Source: an uncultured Bacilli bacterium (GTDB lineage Bacteria; Bacillota_I; Bacilli_A; RF39; UBA660). Taken from it: a stretch of 22,989 nucleotides of DNA. The notes under the pieces are model-generated. The model was not told the DNA's origin. It ran no database searches and worked only from the letters and a program-made list of their open reading frames with translations. The position numbers were made by a program, and so were the translations under genes. Below are positions 6,572-14,734 of the stretch, piece after piece. The number at the start of each line of letters is the position of its first letter. The stretch's first letter is position 1. The stretch is from assembly GCA_934102255.1 (NCBI GenBank), contig CAKOSN010000032.1, forward strand, positions 1 to 22,989. Reading direction: 5' to 3'.

Positions 6572-9130
6572 ATGAAAGAAAAAAAGTACGGATTTTCAAT
6601 TCCGGAGTTATTGGCCGTAATCGTAATTATAGGAATACTAGCTACTATAGCAACAGCCAGTTATAATGGAATTAGTAAATCTGTAAAAGAAAAAACATAT
6701 CAAAGTAAAATAAATTTAATAAAATCAAAAGCTATAGAATATGCATCAGATAATAACGTTGATGCCGAAACAATAAGCGTTGCTAAATTAATAAATGAAG
6801 GCTACTTAGATGTAGAAAATGATACTGATGCTAACGAAAAATTAAATAATCCTAATGGTGGCTATTTAGACTGTTATCAAATCAGTATTAATAAAAATGT
6901 TGATGACTATGATATTAATGTTAATAGTGATGATACTTGTAATTTAGCTAATCTAGATAATGTTTCCAGCAAAATAAATATTTTAGTTTATGAATCATCA
7001 ATAGTAAATAATAATGTTCAAATCAATTACAATAGTTTAGGAAGTAATAATAATGTCAAATGGACAAATAAAGATGTTTATTTATTTGTTGACCCTAAAA
7101 CTTTACCAGTTGGTGATGTAACAAACGCTACTATAACCTGGAGTCTTAATAGCGATATTAATACTAAAACTGGCCGTTTAGCTAATACTGTAACAAGCAA
7201 TTTATCTTATGCTAACATTTATCATGTTGAAACAAGTTATTTATTTAATAATAGTATAACCGCTCAAATAGAGATTAATGGTATTAAATATAGTCAAAAA
7301 GTAAACGTTAAAATAGATAAAGAAAAGCCTAATGTAGCTATGGACTTTAATGCAAGTTATGAAAAACTTGATGAAAATACCAAGAAAGCTACAAAAATAA
7401 TTAATTTTACTGGTGCCGATGGTTATGGCTCTGGAATAGGCTATAATAAAGGAAATGGAAAAATTGTAGGTTATTTCTTAACTGATAATCAAAATTATGT
7501 TCCAAATATTGGTGATTTTAATATTGGCGTTGATGAACATACTACTAATGTTTATGAAAATGGAACTTATTATGGTTACTCTATCGATGCTGTTGGTAAT
7601 ATTTCAAACGCTACTATTATCAATGTAAATAATGTTGAGTATAATTTACCAATTTGCCTACTTCCAAAGGCTAATAATAAATGGACTAATAAAAATTATA
7701 CATACACTTATGGCTGTAAAAGCGATAAAGGAACCGGTTGTTCTTATGAACCTATAAGTAAAACAGTTGAAAAAGATACCGATACCTTAGATACATTTAC
7801 ATGGCAAGCAACAGATAATATAGGTAACTCTGTTAGTTGTGAAGCTAAAAATTTATCAGTTAAGGTTGATAAAACTGCACCTACTTGTAGTATTAATGTT
7901 ATATCAGGAAATTTAGGCAATAATAATTGGTATACAAGTGATGTTGTAATGCAATTAAGTTATAGCGATAATTTAAGCGGCGTTGCTGAATACGGTATAA
8001 GTACTAATTCCAATGTTGATTTTAATCATAGTAATACAGCAACTTTAAATTTTGACACTGCTGGTACAACTTATTATGGTTATGTAAAGGATGTCGCTGG
8101 AAATATTGGTAATTGTAATATTACATTAAAAAGAGTAACAACACCTCCAACATGTAGTTTAAATAAAAGCGGAAATTTAGGTAATAATGGCTGGTATAAA
8201 TCTGATGTTAATATTAGTATGGAAACTAAAGGCTTCGGTATTGTGGAAACCAAAATATATTCACCAAATGGTGCTGTTAATAATTCATCTTACACTTTAA
8301 CTTATGATGTTAATAATGCTAATATCACTGGAGAAGTTACTAATGAGGCTGGTTTAAATGGGACATGTAGTACCGTTGTTAAGAGAGATGTAACACCACC
8401 AGTTGCCACTTTAAGAATGAAAACAACTCATCACTGTGAGCATAGTGTTGCCATTACTTCACCAGGTAGTTGTGGCGGAAGTCGAACTCAAAGTATGGTT
8501 ATGAAATGTGATGAATGGAATCAAAAAAATTTAAATAATGCAACCAATTTAGAAAGTTATGTTAAGAGTGTATCAAGTAACTATACATCTTATAATGATA
8601 AAGGCGAAAAAAATTGGGATGATGTTTCAACAAATCAAGCTGAACTTGTTTGTAAAGATGGTATGACTTCAAATGTTTCTTATAATATTAATGGGCGTAG
8701 TGGTTCACTATATGATTTAGATAGTGATTCTGAAGCTCGTAATAGTAATAATCGCTATTATACAATGAGTGGAACATGTATGGATGAGGCTGGCAATACT
8801 AGTACATCTTCTAAAAATTTTCATCGATATGAAGATGAAAAATATTGTGAATCGACTCACGATGAATGCGTAAGTACCCATCTTGAGGTTACTAACTGTG
8901 ATGATGGCAACAATTATACGACATCTGGCGGCAATAACTGTGGTGGTGCTGACTCAAATGGCGAATATGGTTCTAACGGTGATGGTACATATTACGATTG
9001 TGGCTGGAGCGGTGGTGGTTCTGGTAGTTCTGGTGGCTCTGGCAACTGTGGACATGTTAATGAAGTATGTGATGATTACAGAACCGTGTCTGATGGTTAC
9101 TATAAATGTGGTGATAATAAATGGGAGTAG
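6572..9130 (+). CDS. Giant prepilin-like surface protein with Ig-like repeats and Cys-rich tail
   Basis: An 852-residue protein, several times longer than a usual pilin (about 130-200 aa). Residues 1-30 are a textbook class III/type IV prepilin signal: KKYG, then FSIPELLAVIVIIGILA, with cleavage predicted after Gly7 and Glu at mature position 5. A pilin-like helix runs to about 60. About four Ig-like modules follow (about 250-600). They carry shared features such as PTCS at the start, NLGNN-[NG]-WY-x-SDV in two adjacent modules, and D-x-[AV]-GN-[IS] near the ends. The last 240 residues hold 13 cysteines and a Gly/Ser-rich stretch (GWSGGGSGSSGGSGNCG). It is likely anchored or incorporated at the cell surface. 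Prepilin peptidase and assembly ATPase are not in the window. The following gene starts 9 nt after its stop and is probably co-transcribed. Confidence 0.85.
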   Translation: MKEKKYGFSIPELLAVIVIIGILATIATASYNGISKSVKEKTYQSKINLIKSKAIEYASDNNVDAETISVAKLINEGYLDVENDTDANEKLNNPNGGYLDCYQISINKNVDDYDINVNSDDTCNLANLDNVSSKINILVYESSIVNNNVQINYNSLGSNNNVKWTNKDVYLFVDPKTLPVGDVTNATITWSLNSDINTKTGRLANTVTSNLSYANIYHVETSYLFNNSITAQIEINGIKYSQKVNVKIDKEKPNVAMDFNASYEKLDENTKKATKIINFTGADGYGSGIGYNKGNGKIVGYFLTDNQNYVPNIGDFNIGVDEHTTNVYENGTYYGYSIDAVGNISNATIINVNNVEYNLPICLLPKANNKWTNKNYTYTYGCKSDKGTGCSYEPISKTVEKDTDTLDTFTWQATDNIGNSVSCEAKNLSVKVDKTAPTCSINVISGNLGNNNWYTSDVVMQLSYSDNLSGVAEYGISTNSNVDFNHSNTATLNFDTAGTTYYGYVKDVAGNIGNCNITLKRVTTPPTCSLNKSGNLGNNGWYKSDVNISMETKGFGIVETKIYSPNGAVNNSSYTLTYDVNNANITGEVTNEAGLNGTCSTVVKRDVTPPVATLRMKTTHHCEHSVAITSPGSCGGSRTQSMVMKCDEWNQKNLNNATNLESYVKSVSSNYTSYNDKGEKNWDDVSTNQAELVCKDGMTSNVSYNINGRSGSLYDLDSDSEARNSNNRYYTMSGTCMDEAGNTSTSSKNFHRYEDEKYCESTHDECVSTHLEVTNCDDGNNYTTSGGNNCGGADSNGEYGSNGDGTYYDCGWSGGGSGSSGGSGNCGHVNEVCDDYRTVSDGYYKCGDNKWE

Positions 9131-9138
9131 TGAATAAG

Positions 9139-10263
9139 ATGAGTGATAAAGAAAAAAAGCAAAACTTAAAAATAAAAATTATTATATTAGTAACCTTTAT
9201 CCTCCTTATTGTTGGAGGAACAATTATCTTTCTTTTAATTAAAAGACCAAAAGTTACTTATGAATATTATGTAAATAATATCAAGAGTAAAATGATGGGT
9301 AACAATTTAACAGAATATCAATGCGACAATGGAACAACTCTTAATATTGATAAAGATACCAATAGCTATGCTGTCGATAAAGTTACTAAAAATTCCTTAT
9401 GTAAAATTTTTTACGAAGATACAGCTGGTGAACAATTAATGAATATCATTAAAAAAGATGAAGATAAAATGTATTTAGATAATGACAATAATCTTTATTA
9501 TTATGGTGAAAATTCTAAAAATTATATTTATTTTAATTGTGAAAATAATGATACCAGTACTTGTGAGTTATGGCAAATAGTAAGTGTTACTAAAGTAAGT
9601 GATGAAACTAAAAAAAATCGCTATAATTTGAAAATAGTTAATACCAGTTATTTGAAAGCCTTAAGTAATAATCAAGAAATAACTAAATTTTCTTGGAATA
9701 ATAATCGAAGTTCTAAATATTTAGAATCAAGTATTTATGATATTTTAAATAATGCTTATTTTAACTCTTTAAGCGAATACTCATACACTGATAAAGATAA
9801 TAATACTATTAATTTAGATTTTTCTAAAACGGGTCTAAAAAACGATAATGTGAGAAGATATATTGCTGATGTTACTTGGAGAATGAATGCTAATACTTTT
9901 GATGAACAAATTCCCAACGATTGGATTAGCGATACTAAGAGTGGAAATATGGTCCACTTTAAAATCGGTCTACTAAGTATAAGTGATTATTTATTATCTT
10001 TAAAAGATGAATGTAATAATATTAAAATTAATGCTTTTGGTACTTGTGAGGCCAAATCATATCTTTCTAAAGAAAATGGCTTCTTTGTTTTAGATAGTTA
10101 TCAAGAAAAAGATGGCTACGTTTATCGTATTGCCGGTAACAACGCCATAAATGCTATCTATCCAACTGCCAAATATAATATATATCCAACTTTATATTTA
10201 AATGAAGATGTTAAAATTATAAGTGGCGATGGTAGTGCCTCTAATCCTTATCATTTAGGCTAA
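9139..10263 (+). CDS. Membrane-anchored surface protein with DUF6273-like C-terminal domain
   Basis: I place the start at ATG 9139 (374 aa), 11 nt after GGGAG at 9123-9127. An in-frame ATG at 9121 would overlap the previous gene by 10 nt and remains possible. A basic start (MSDKEKKQNLKIK) precedes a transmembrane helix at about 14-36. The external part has a short Cys-containing segment (YQCDNGTT, LCKIFYED). A lectin-like domain follows: NLYYYGENS, CELWQIVSV, IGLLSISDYL, YPTLYLNEDVKIISGDG, SNPYHLG. These match in order the C-terminal domain of the gene at 283, but there is no GC-rich hypervariable block here. The first unit is the preceding prepilin gene, so the two may act together at the surface. 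Role unknown. Confidence 0.78.
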   Translation: MSDKEKKQNLKIKIIILVTFILLIVGGTIIFLLIKRPKVTYEYYVNNIKSKMMGNNLTEYQCDNGTTLNIDKDTNSYAVDKVTKNSLCKIFYEDTAGEQLMNIIKKDEDKMYLDNDNNLYYYGENSKNYIYFNCENNDTSTCELWQIVSVTKVSDETKKNRYNLKIVNTSYLKALSNNQEITKFSWNNNRSSKYLESSIYDILNNAYFNSLSEYSYTDKDNNTINLDFSKTGLKNDNVRRYIADVTWRMNANTFDEQIPNDWISDTKSGNMVHFKIGLLSISDYLLSLKDECNNIKINAFGTCEAKSYLSKENGFFVLDSYQEKDGYVYRIAGNNAINAIYPTAKYNIYPTLYLNEDVKIISGDGSASNPYHLG

Positions 10264-10285
10264 TTATTAGTTTTAAAAAATAATG

Positions 10286-10313
10286 AAATGTCTTATTAAC
10301 TTAAGGCATTTTT
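10286..10313 (+). terminator. Intrinsic terminator after the prepilin pair
   Basis: AAATGTCTTA (10286-10295) pairs with TAAGGCATTT (10302-10311) with one G-U pair. A short T-run follows. Confidence 0.65.
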
Positions 10314-10352
10314 AAGTGGCTAAATAATATGAAAAATCTTGAAGTATATGGC

Positions 10353-10381
10353 TTGACAATAAGTAAACCGAGTGCTAAAGT
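10353..10381 (+). promoter_or_regulatory. Promoter of the 10413 gene
   Basis: TTGACA (10353-10358), 17 bp spacer, TAAAGT (10376-10381), with GTGC just before the -10. The spacer and flanks resemble the promoter at 12146 far beyond the two hexamers (both contain GCTTGACAAT, GTAAAC and GTGCTAAA in register). Confidence 0.75.
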
Positions 10382-10412
10382 AATCATTACTTAAGTTTAA
10401 GGGGGAAAATAC

Positions 10413-11993
10413 ATGAATATAAATGATAGTATAAATAAAGGAATACCAATCAGTGTACCAGTAATATTAAAACAAGTAGACTTAATAAACAACGTTCAAG
10501 ATAAAGACGAAATGCAAAAAATTCTAACTGAAACATTTAAAAACTATCATAATTTTATTATTTATCAATCTAAAATACTTTTTGGCTTAGAATTTAATAC
10601 TGCTCTTGCCATTGTTACTGATTTTAATACTTTAAATCGTCGAATTGAAATTTCTGAACATGCTTTCTTTGAAAGTATTAAAGTTGATTTAAATATTGAA
10701 TTAGGCATGGAAACCTATAACTCTGATGCCGAATATAGAAATGCTTTAATGGAACAAGTACTTTTAAAACTTAAAATTCTAAAAAAATTAAAGACACCAG
10801 CCGATTTACAAAAGAAATTCCCAGCATTGTATAAAAGATATTTATATTGTGTAAAAGAATATTACATATTAAAGAAAAGTACTATTGAACCACTAGCTAA
10901 ACTAGACCCTATTTCTAGAAGTTACGAAGTAGTAAGACTTAATAAAATACTTCAAGAAAGTAATTATTATTTTACTGGTATTACCATTGAAACTTTAATA
11001 AACTATGCTAATTCTTTTAATATCAAAGTATATATAAATGATTGTATTACAGCCATAACTAATATTCTTGCAAATAGCGATAAAATACTTAACTATATTC
11101 ATAGTAATCCTATCGACTTTAGTTCTTTAGATAGTGCAGATACTGAAAGTCTTGAACTATATTTTGCCTATTGTAATTTAAAACAAGCTAGTGATTGTGA
11201 TGCTGAATATAAACAAGATTATTTATATTATGTATCTAACTATTTTAAAGAACATAAAGATTATATGACTAGTGATATTTCTATAGTAGTTGGAGCAAGT
11301 GACGGCAAAGCTACCAGAAGCGGAACTCTTATAAATGTTAATTATGATATTAGTGAAGGGACAACAATAACTCCTCAAATACTATATGAAATGTATCGAA
11401 AAATTTTAATTGAAAATCCTAACTTAAAAATAATTGATTTTTCTCATCTAGACTTTACCGGTATGAACTTAGATGAAGTATCACATTTTATGAATGAATA
11501 TTTAAAAGATTTACAAGTTAACTGGGAACTTCTACCACCAGATGATAAAAAGTTTGAAGAAAATATTATAAATCATATCAAAGAATCTAGTAAAAATTTA
11601 AGTAATGAAACCAAAGAACAACATGAAAAAAGATTATTAGAATTATTTATGGAAAAGAAAAAATTGTATGATGCTACAAATCCCGTTTTTAGAATAATGG
11701 GTAAAAATACTTTTAATGGTTATATTGGTTATGTTTATCCTAATGGTCGCGTTGTCTTAGATAAATTTTATGATAAACAAACTGATTCTATGTTGGCTGA
11801 TGGTCATGCTGTTTATGCTATGAATATTGAAGAGTTCTATGAACTGAGTAAATTAAGCAAATCAGAACTTATTAAAAGTAAATTATGTAAAAGATATATT
11901 CATAAAGGCGATTGGATAAAAAAAGTTTTAGAAAATGAAATAGAGTTAAAAACGGCTATTTCTCCTACTGTTAAGGTAAGAAATTTAATGTGA
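10413..11993 (+). CDS. Soluble protein of unknown function (526 aa)
   Basis: Start ATG 10413 is 7 nt after GGGGG and about 30 nt after a strong promoter. I see no signal peptide or transmembrane helix, so it is probably cytosolic. It appears mostly helical, with many Lys/Glu and Leu/Ile residues. The C-terminal 90 residues contain a more ordered part: NGYIGYVYPNGRVVLDKFYD, then GHAVYAMNIEEFYELSKLSK. I do not recognise a family. It ends in TGA, the only TGA stop in the window, which argues against a TGA-to-Trp code. It is a one-gene unit between its own promoter and a strong terminator. It shares promoter design with the 12216 and 13167 units, suggesting joint expression. Confidence 0.8.
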   Translation: MNINDSINKGIPISVPVILKQVDLINNVQDKDEMQKILTETFKNYHNFIIYQSKILFGLEFNTALAIVTDFNTLNRRIEISEHAFFESIKVDLNIELGMETYNSDAEYRNALMEQVLLKLKILKKLKTPADLQKKFPALYKRYLYCVKEYYILKKSTIEPLAKLDPISRSYEVVRLNKILQESNYYFTGITIETLINYANSFNIKVYINDCITAITNILANSDKILNYIHSNPIDFSSLDSADTESLELYFAYCNLKQASDCDAEYKQDYLYYVSNYFKEHKDYMTSDISIVVGASDGKATRSGTLINVNYDISEGTTITPQILYEMYRKILIENPNLKIIDFSHLDFTGMNLDEVSHFMNEYLKDLQVNWELLPPDDKKFEENIINHIKESSKNLSNETKEQHEKRLLELFMEKKKLYDATNPVFRIMGKNTFNGYIGYVYPNGRVVLDKFYDKQTDSMLADGHAVYAMNIEEFYELSKLSKSELIKSKLCKRYIHKGDWIKKVLENEIELKTAISPTVKVRNLM

Positions 11994-12035
11994 AAAAATA
12001 ACCCTCAAGACGAATAGGAATTATTTGGCACTATA

Positions 12036-12085
12036 AAGTGTAATGATTAATTGCCGAAATGTGCTTAATTGTTACACTTCTTTTT
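12036..12085 (+). terminator. Strong intrinsic terminator after the 10413 gene
   Basis: AAGTGTAA (12036-12043) pairs with TTACACTT (12072-12079). The stem continues inward with GATTAA against TTAATT via G-U pairs and a small bulge, and TTTTT follows at 12081-12085. A competing pairing of TTGGCA (12025-12030) with TGCCGA is possible, but no gene directly downstream would use it. Confidence 0.75.
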
Positions 12086-12145
12086 ATATTTCAATTAAAG
12101 ATGCGTATACATTTTAACTAATGATTTACGCAAGCGGCAAAAAGC

Positions 12146-12174
12146 TTGACAATTTGTAAACTTTGTGCTAAAAT
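12146..12174 (+). promoter_or_regulatory. Promoter of the 12216 gene
   Basis: TTGACA (12146-12151), 17 bp spacer, TAAAAT (12169-12174), with GTGC immediately before the -10. It is near consensus and very similar to the promoter at 10353. Confidence 0.8.
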
Positions 12175-12215
12175 AGGTACCAATAAATGTTTAAAAAGCA
12201 TTTTGGGGGTTGTTT

Positions 12216-12965
12216 ATGATAAAAAATTTAAAATTAAGTGAAGATTTCAAAAAGAGAATAGTTGCCGGTGGTTTAGGACTTGTTCTTATGACTTCAACTG
12301 GTGCCTTGGGGGTAAGCATTCATAATACAAAAGAAATAAAAAGATTATCAGCCAAGATAGAAGAACCAGCTAGTACTATTGTAGATATAGATACTTCTAA
12401 AGAAGAACAAAAAGAAATGTCAAAAGAAGAACAAGAAAGATTAGAACAATTTAATCAAACAGTTGACGAGTATAAAAAACATAGAGAAGAATTAGAACAA
12501 AATGGCGATGAAAAATTGTATTTAGATGAATTGTTCTTAATGAAATACCAGGATAACGGAAATACCAAGTATGCAGTAATAAAACGTTGGGGTGATATTT
12601 TATACACTTCTTATTACCCAGAATACACTTATCTAGTGTATAGCAATGCCGAAAAAAAAGGCTTTTGGGATGCTATAAAATTTTTCAATAATAATCATAT
12701 CGGTTATAATATTTGCAACGTTTATTCTGGACTTAATGAGGAATTTTATGCTGTTTGTGATAATGAAAATATGTCATTCTTACCTGAAGAATATGTTAGA
12801 TATGATGAAATAGTCCCTCTAAGATTTTGCTTAAATACTGAAGAATTTTGTGGAATGGTATTTAGGGAAAATGGGTTAGATAAGATTTATTTAAGTGATG
12901 TTGAGCAGGTTGGCACTAGAATGTTTGAAGAAACTGAAAAAAATTCTCAAAGTTTAACTAAATAG
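12216..12965 (+). CDS. Membrane-anchored protein of unknown function (249 aa)
   Basis: I choose ATG 12216, 6 nt after GGGGG; an in-frame TTG at 12210 abuts the ribosome-binding site. Residues about 13-34 (RIVAGGLGLVLMTSTGALGV) form a weakly hydrophobic anchor or signal segment. Residues 40-95 are very rich in Glu/Lys/Gln and should form a coiled coil. The rest (about 95-249) is a mixed domain with aromatic clusters and four cysteines: ICNVYSGL, FYAVCDNE, RFCLNTEEFCGMVF. If the anchor is a real N-in helix, this domain is outside the cell. No family recognised. It is monocistronic by promoter and terminator position. Confidence 0.75.
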   Translation: MIKNLKLSEDFKKRIVAGGLGLVLMTSTGALGVSIHNTKEIKRLSAKIEEPASTIVDIDTSKEEQKEMSKEEQERLEQFNQTVDEYKKHREELEQNGDEKLYLDELFLMKYQDNGNTKYAVIKRWGDILYTSYYPEYTYLVYSNAEKKGFWDAIKFFNNNHIGYNICNVYSGLNEEFYAVCDNENMSFLPEEYVRYDEIVPLRFCLNTEEFCGMVFRENGLDKIYLSDVEQVGTRMFEETEKNSQSLTK

Positions 12966-12980
12966 TAAAAATATATTAAG

Positions 12981-13013
12981 TAGTATTGTTAGAAAATAGC
13001 AATGCTATTTTTT
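12981..13013 (+). terminator. Intrinsic terminator after the 12216 gene
   Basis: TAGTATTG (12981-12988) pairs with CAATGCTA (13000-13007) with one G-U pair, followed by TTTTTT. An alternative AAAATAGC/GCTATTTT stem with a 3-nt loop overlaps it. Confidence 0.7.
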
Positions 13014-13093
13014 GTTATCGTTTTATTGATAGGTATTTATTTAATTGTTAAAATAGTTAAGTAATCAAAACAAAATTAGCAAACCAAAACCGT

Positions 13094-13121
13094 TTGACAA
13101 ATCTAAAATATGTGCTATACT
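13094..13121 (+). promoter_or_regulatory. Promoter of the 13167-13804 operon
   Basis: TTGACA (13094-13099), 16 bp spacer, TATACT (13116-13121), with an extended TGTGC upstream of the -10. Its position shows that an ATG at 13110, in the spacer, cannot be the start of the next gene. Confidence 0.8.
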
Positions 13122-13166
13122 AGACAAACTGTAAAAAAGGGGAAATCCCAAAAGAAAGAAGTGATA

Positions 13167-13817
13167 ATGATGAATGAACTAATTAAAAGAATAGAAAAGC
13201 AAATAAATAAATTGCGTAAGAGTATATCAGTCGAAACAGCCAATGGTCCTAGAATAGACGATAAATATAGTGATTTCGTAATTTTTATGCTAAATGAATT
13301 AGAAAGTTATTTAGATACTTTAAAAATGTTTCAAAAGACGGGATTAACAGCGGGTATCTATGTATATAATACAGAATTTTTTAAAGAGATGAACGATTAT
13401 ATTAGAGCAAAAGAATTTAGTCCCTTAACTAAGACTTTAGAATTTAAAGGTTTATTTGAGACTTTTAGAAGGCCAAATACTATCGACATGGTGGCTGATT
13501 TTATAGAAGAAAATATGGATAAAATTCTAAAGTTTAGTGCTTTATCTAACAAAGTTATAAGTACTAATGAAGTCTTTAGCGATGAAAAATTATATAATTA
13601 TCGTCGTGGTTGCAAAGTCGCTACTAAATTAGACAGTTTAAATAGCCAAGATATGTCTTCCAAAACTTTAGTTGAAATTTATGCTAATGGGGGCTTTGAC
13701 AACCTATGTCCTAAAGCCTTAGAAGATAAAAGAAGATGTGATGAACTTCGTCTTAATGCTATTAAGATGCCTAAAAGAAAACTTGGTTTAGGACGTATTT
13801 TCCATGGATTATTTTAA
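13167..13817 (+). CDS. Helical cytosolic protein of unknown function (216 aa)
   Basis: The start is ATG 13167 (or the adjacent ATG 13170), with AGAAGTG as ribosome-binding site. Longer in-frame options begin inside the promoter. No signal or membrane segment is visible. The first 60 residues (MMNELIKRIEKQINKLRKS, then VIFMLNELESYLDTLKMF) look like long amphipathic helices. The C-terminus is basic (MPKRKLGLGRIFHGLF) and could contact membrane or nucleic acid. The last 14 bases overlap the next gene in another frame, so the two are almost certainly translationally coupled and their products may interact. No family recognised. Confidence 0.75.
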   Translation: MMNELIKRIEKQINKLRKSISVETANGPRIDDKYSDFVIFMLNELESYLDTLKMFQKTGLTAGIYVYNTEFFKEMNDYIRAKEFSPLTKTLEFKGLFETFRRPNTIDMVADFIEENMDKILKFSALSNKVISTNEVFSDEKLYNYRRGCKVATKLDSLNSQDMSSKTLVEIYANGGFDNLCPKALEDKRRCDELRLNAIKMPKRKLGLGRIFHGLF

Positions 13818-14643
13818 GGTTTTAAAACTTGATAAAGATGCTACCATCGTCGATGTAGTAGGAATGTATCAAGCATTATCAAAAAAAGTTAAAAATGAAA
13901 TCAAAGCCGGTACTTCTTCAGTCGATAAATTAAATGAGTTAAATACTGCTTACTTAATAGCCTGTACAATTAAAAATAACGATGAACTGATAAATACTAA
14001 AAATAAATATTTTCTTGATAATCAAGTAATGTTTGTTATTGGTAAAATCAAAGAAACAATGGCTAATTTTGAAAAAGAACTAGGTACAGGTTATGGTATT
14101 TATTTTGCTAAATTAATTGATATCTTAAATGAATATCTAAAAGCTTATTATCGTTTAATTAACTACGTTAAACGCGCTAAAACCGAAGAAGAACTCCAAA
14201 GTACTATAAAAGAATTTGCAAATTTTAACTGGAATAAATATTTTATTACAAGTTTAGCAGAATTTGCTCATGATACCTTAATGCCCGCTATCTATTATAC
14301 TAAAGAACATCAAGAGTTTCTTTTTGAACTTGATAAAACGAAAACTAGCTTAGAACGTCTTAATTATTTAAATAGTTGTCTTAAGTATTTAAGAAAATTA
14401 GAAATCGTTAATGAAACTTTAATAAATAATATTTTGTATAATAACTTTGATATTTCAAGTCTTACTGATTATCAAGCAAGTATTTTAAGTACAAAAATTG
14501 CCAAAATAATGATTGATGATGTTAAATTAAATCACTTAACTCTTGATGAATTAATGCAAAAATATAATAGTAGTGTAGTAGAAATAACGGAAAAAAGATT
14601 AGTAAAAGAGCTAGGATTTAATGGCAATCCTTCTAATAATTAA
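13804..14643 (+). CDS. J-domain-like protein lacking the HPD motif (279 aa)
   Basis: The start ATG 13804 overlaps the upstream stop; TAGGA about 10 nt before may serve as ribosome-binding site. The N-terminal 60 residues read like a DnaJ J-domain: MDYFKVLKLDKDATIVDVV corresponds to the MDYYEVLGL-x-KDAT-type start, Y-x-ALSKKVK to helix II, and KLNELNTAYLIA to the KF-x-EINEAYEVL-type helix III. The region between helices II and III has KNEIKAG instead of His-Pro-Asp, so it should not stimulate an Hsp70 ATPase. The remaining 210 residues are helical and unrecognised, with no membrane segment. It may be a scaffold or a decayed co-chaperone coupled to the 13167 product. A terminator follows. Confidence 0.75.
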   Translation: MDYFKVLKLDKDATIVDVVGMYQALSKKVKNEIKAGTSSVDKLNELNTAYLIACTIKNNDELINTKNKYFLDNQVMFVIGKIKETMANFEKELGTGYGIYFAKLIDILNEYLKAYYRLINYVKRAKTEEELQSTIKEFANFNWNKYFITSLAEFAHDTLMPAIYYTKEHQEFLFELDKTKTSLERLNYLNSCLKYLRKLEIVNETLINNILYNNFDISSLTDYQASILSTKIAKIMIDDVKLNHLTLDELMQKYNSSVVEITEKRLVKELGFNGNPSNN

Positions 14644-14647
14644 TTTT

Positions 14648-14677
14648 AAATAGACTGTTAATAATGGTCTATTTTTT
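14648..14677 (+). terminator. Intrinsic terminator after the J-like gene
   Basis: AAATAGAC (14648-14655) pairs perfectly with GTCTATTT (14667-14674) and a T-run follows. It abuts the -35 box of the next promoter by 2-3 bp. Confidence 0.8.
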
Positions 14678-14679
14678 CG

Positions 14680-14708
14680 TTGTCAAAATAACTTATTTAG
14701 TTTATAAT
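14680..14708 (+). promoter_or_regulatory. Promoter of the Asn-rich membrane protein gene
   Basis: TTGTCA (14680-14685), 17 bp spacer, perfect TATAAT (14703-14708). AAGGAG follows 9 nt before the GTG start. Confidence 0.8.
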
Positions 14709-14734
14709 GATATTAGAATAAGGAGTGAAGGTTT

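Noticed and set aside
8883..9137. 84-codon + strand ORF inside the giant prepilin gene
   Set aside because: Shadow frame across the Cys/Gly-rich tail; the main frame has consistent protein features.
6572..10263. One gene split by a stop codon at 9128-9130
   Set aside because: The downstream ORF has its own anchor helix and ribosome-binding site, so these are two proteins.
12000..12085. Attenuator with competing hairpins
   Set aside because: A competing stem can be drawn, but the next gene has its own promoter further downstream, so the structure is best read as a plain terminator.
13110..13166. Upstream extension of the 13167 gene
   Set aside because: The ATG at 13110 lies between the -35 and -10 boxes, so it is not in the mRNA.
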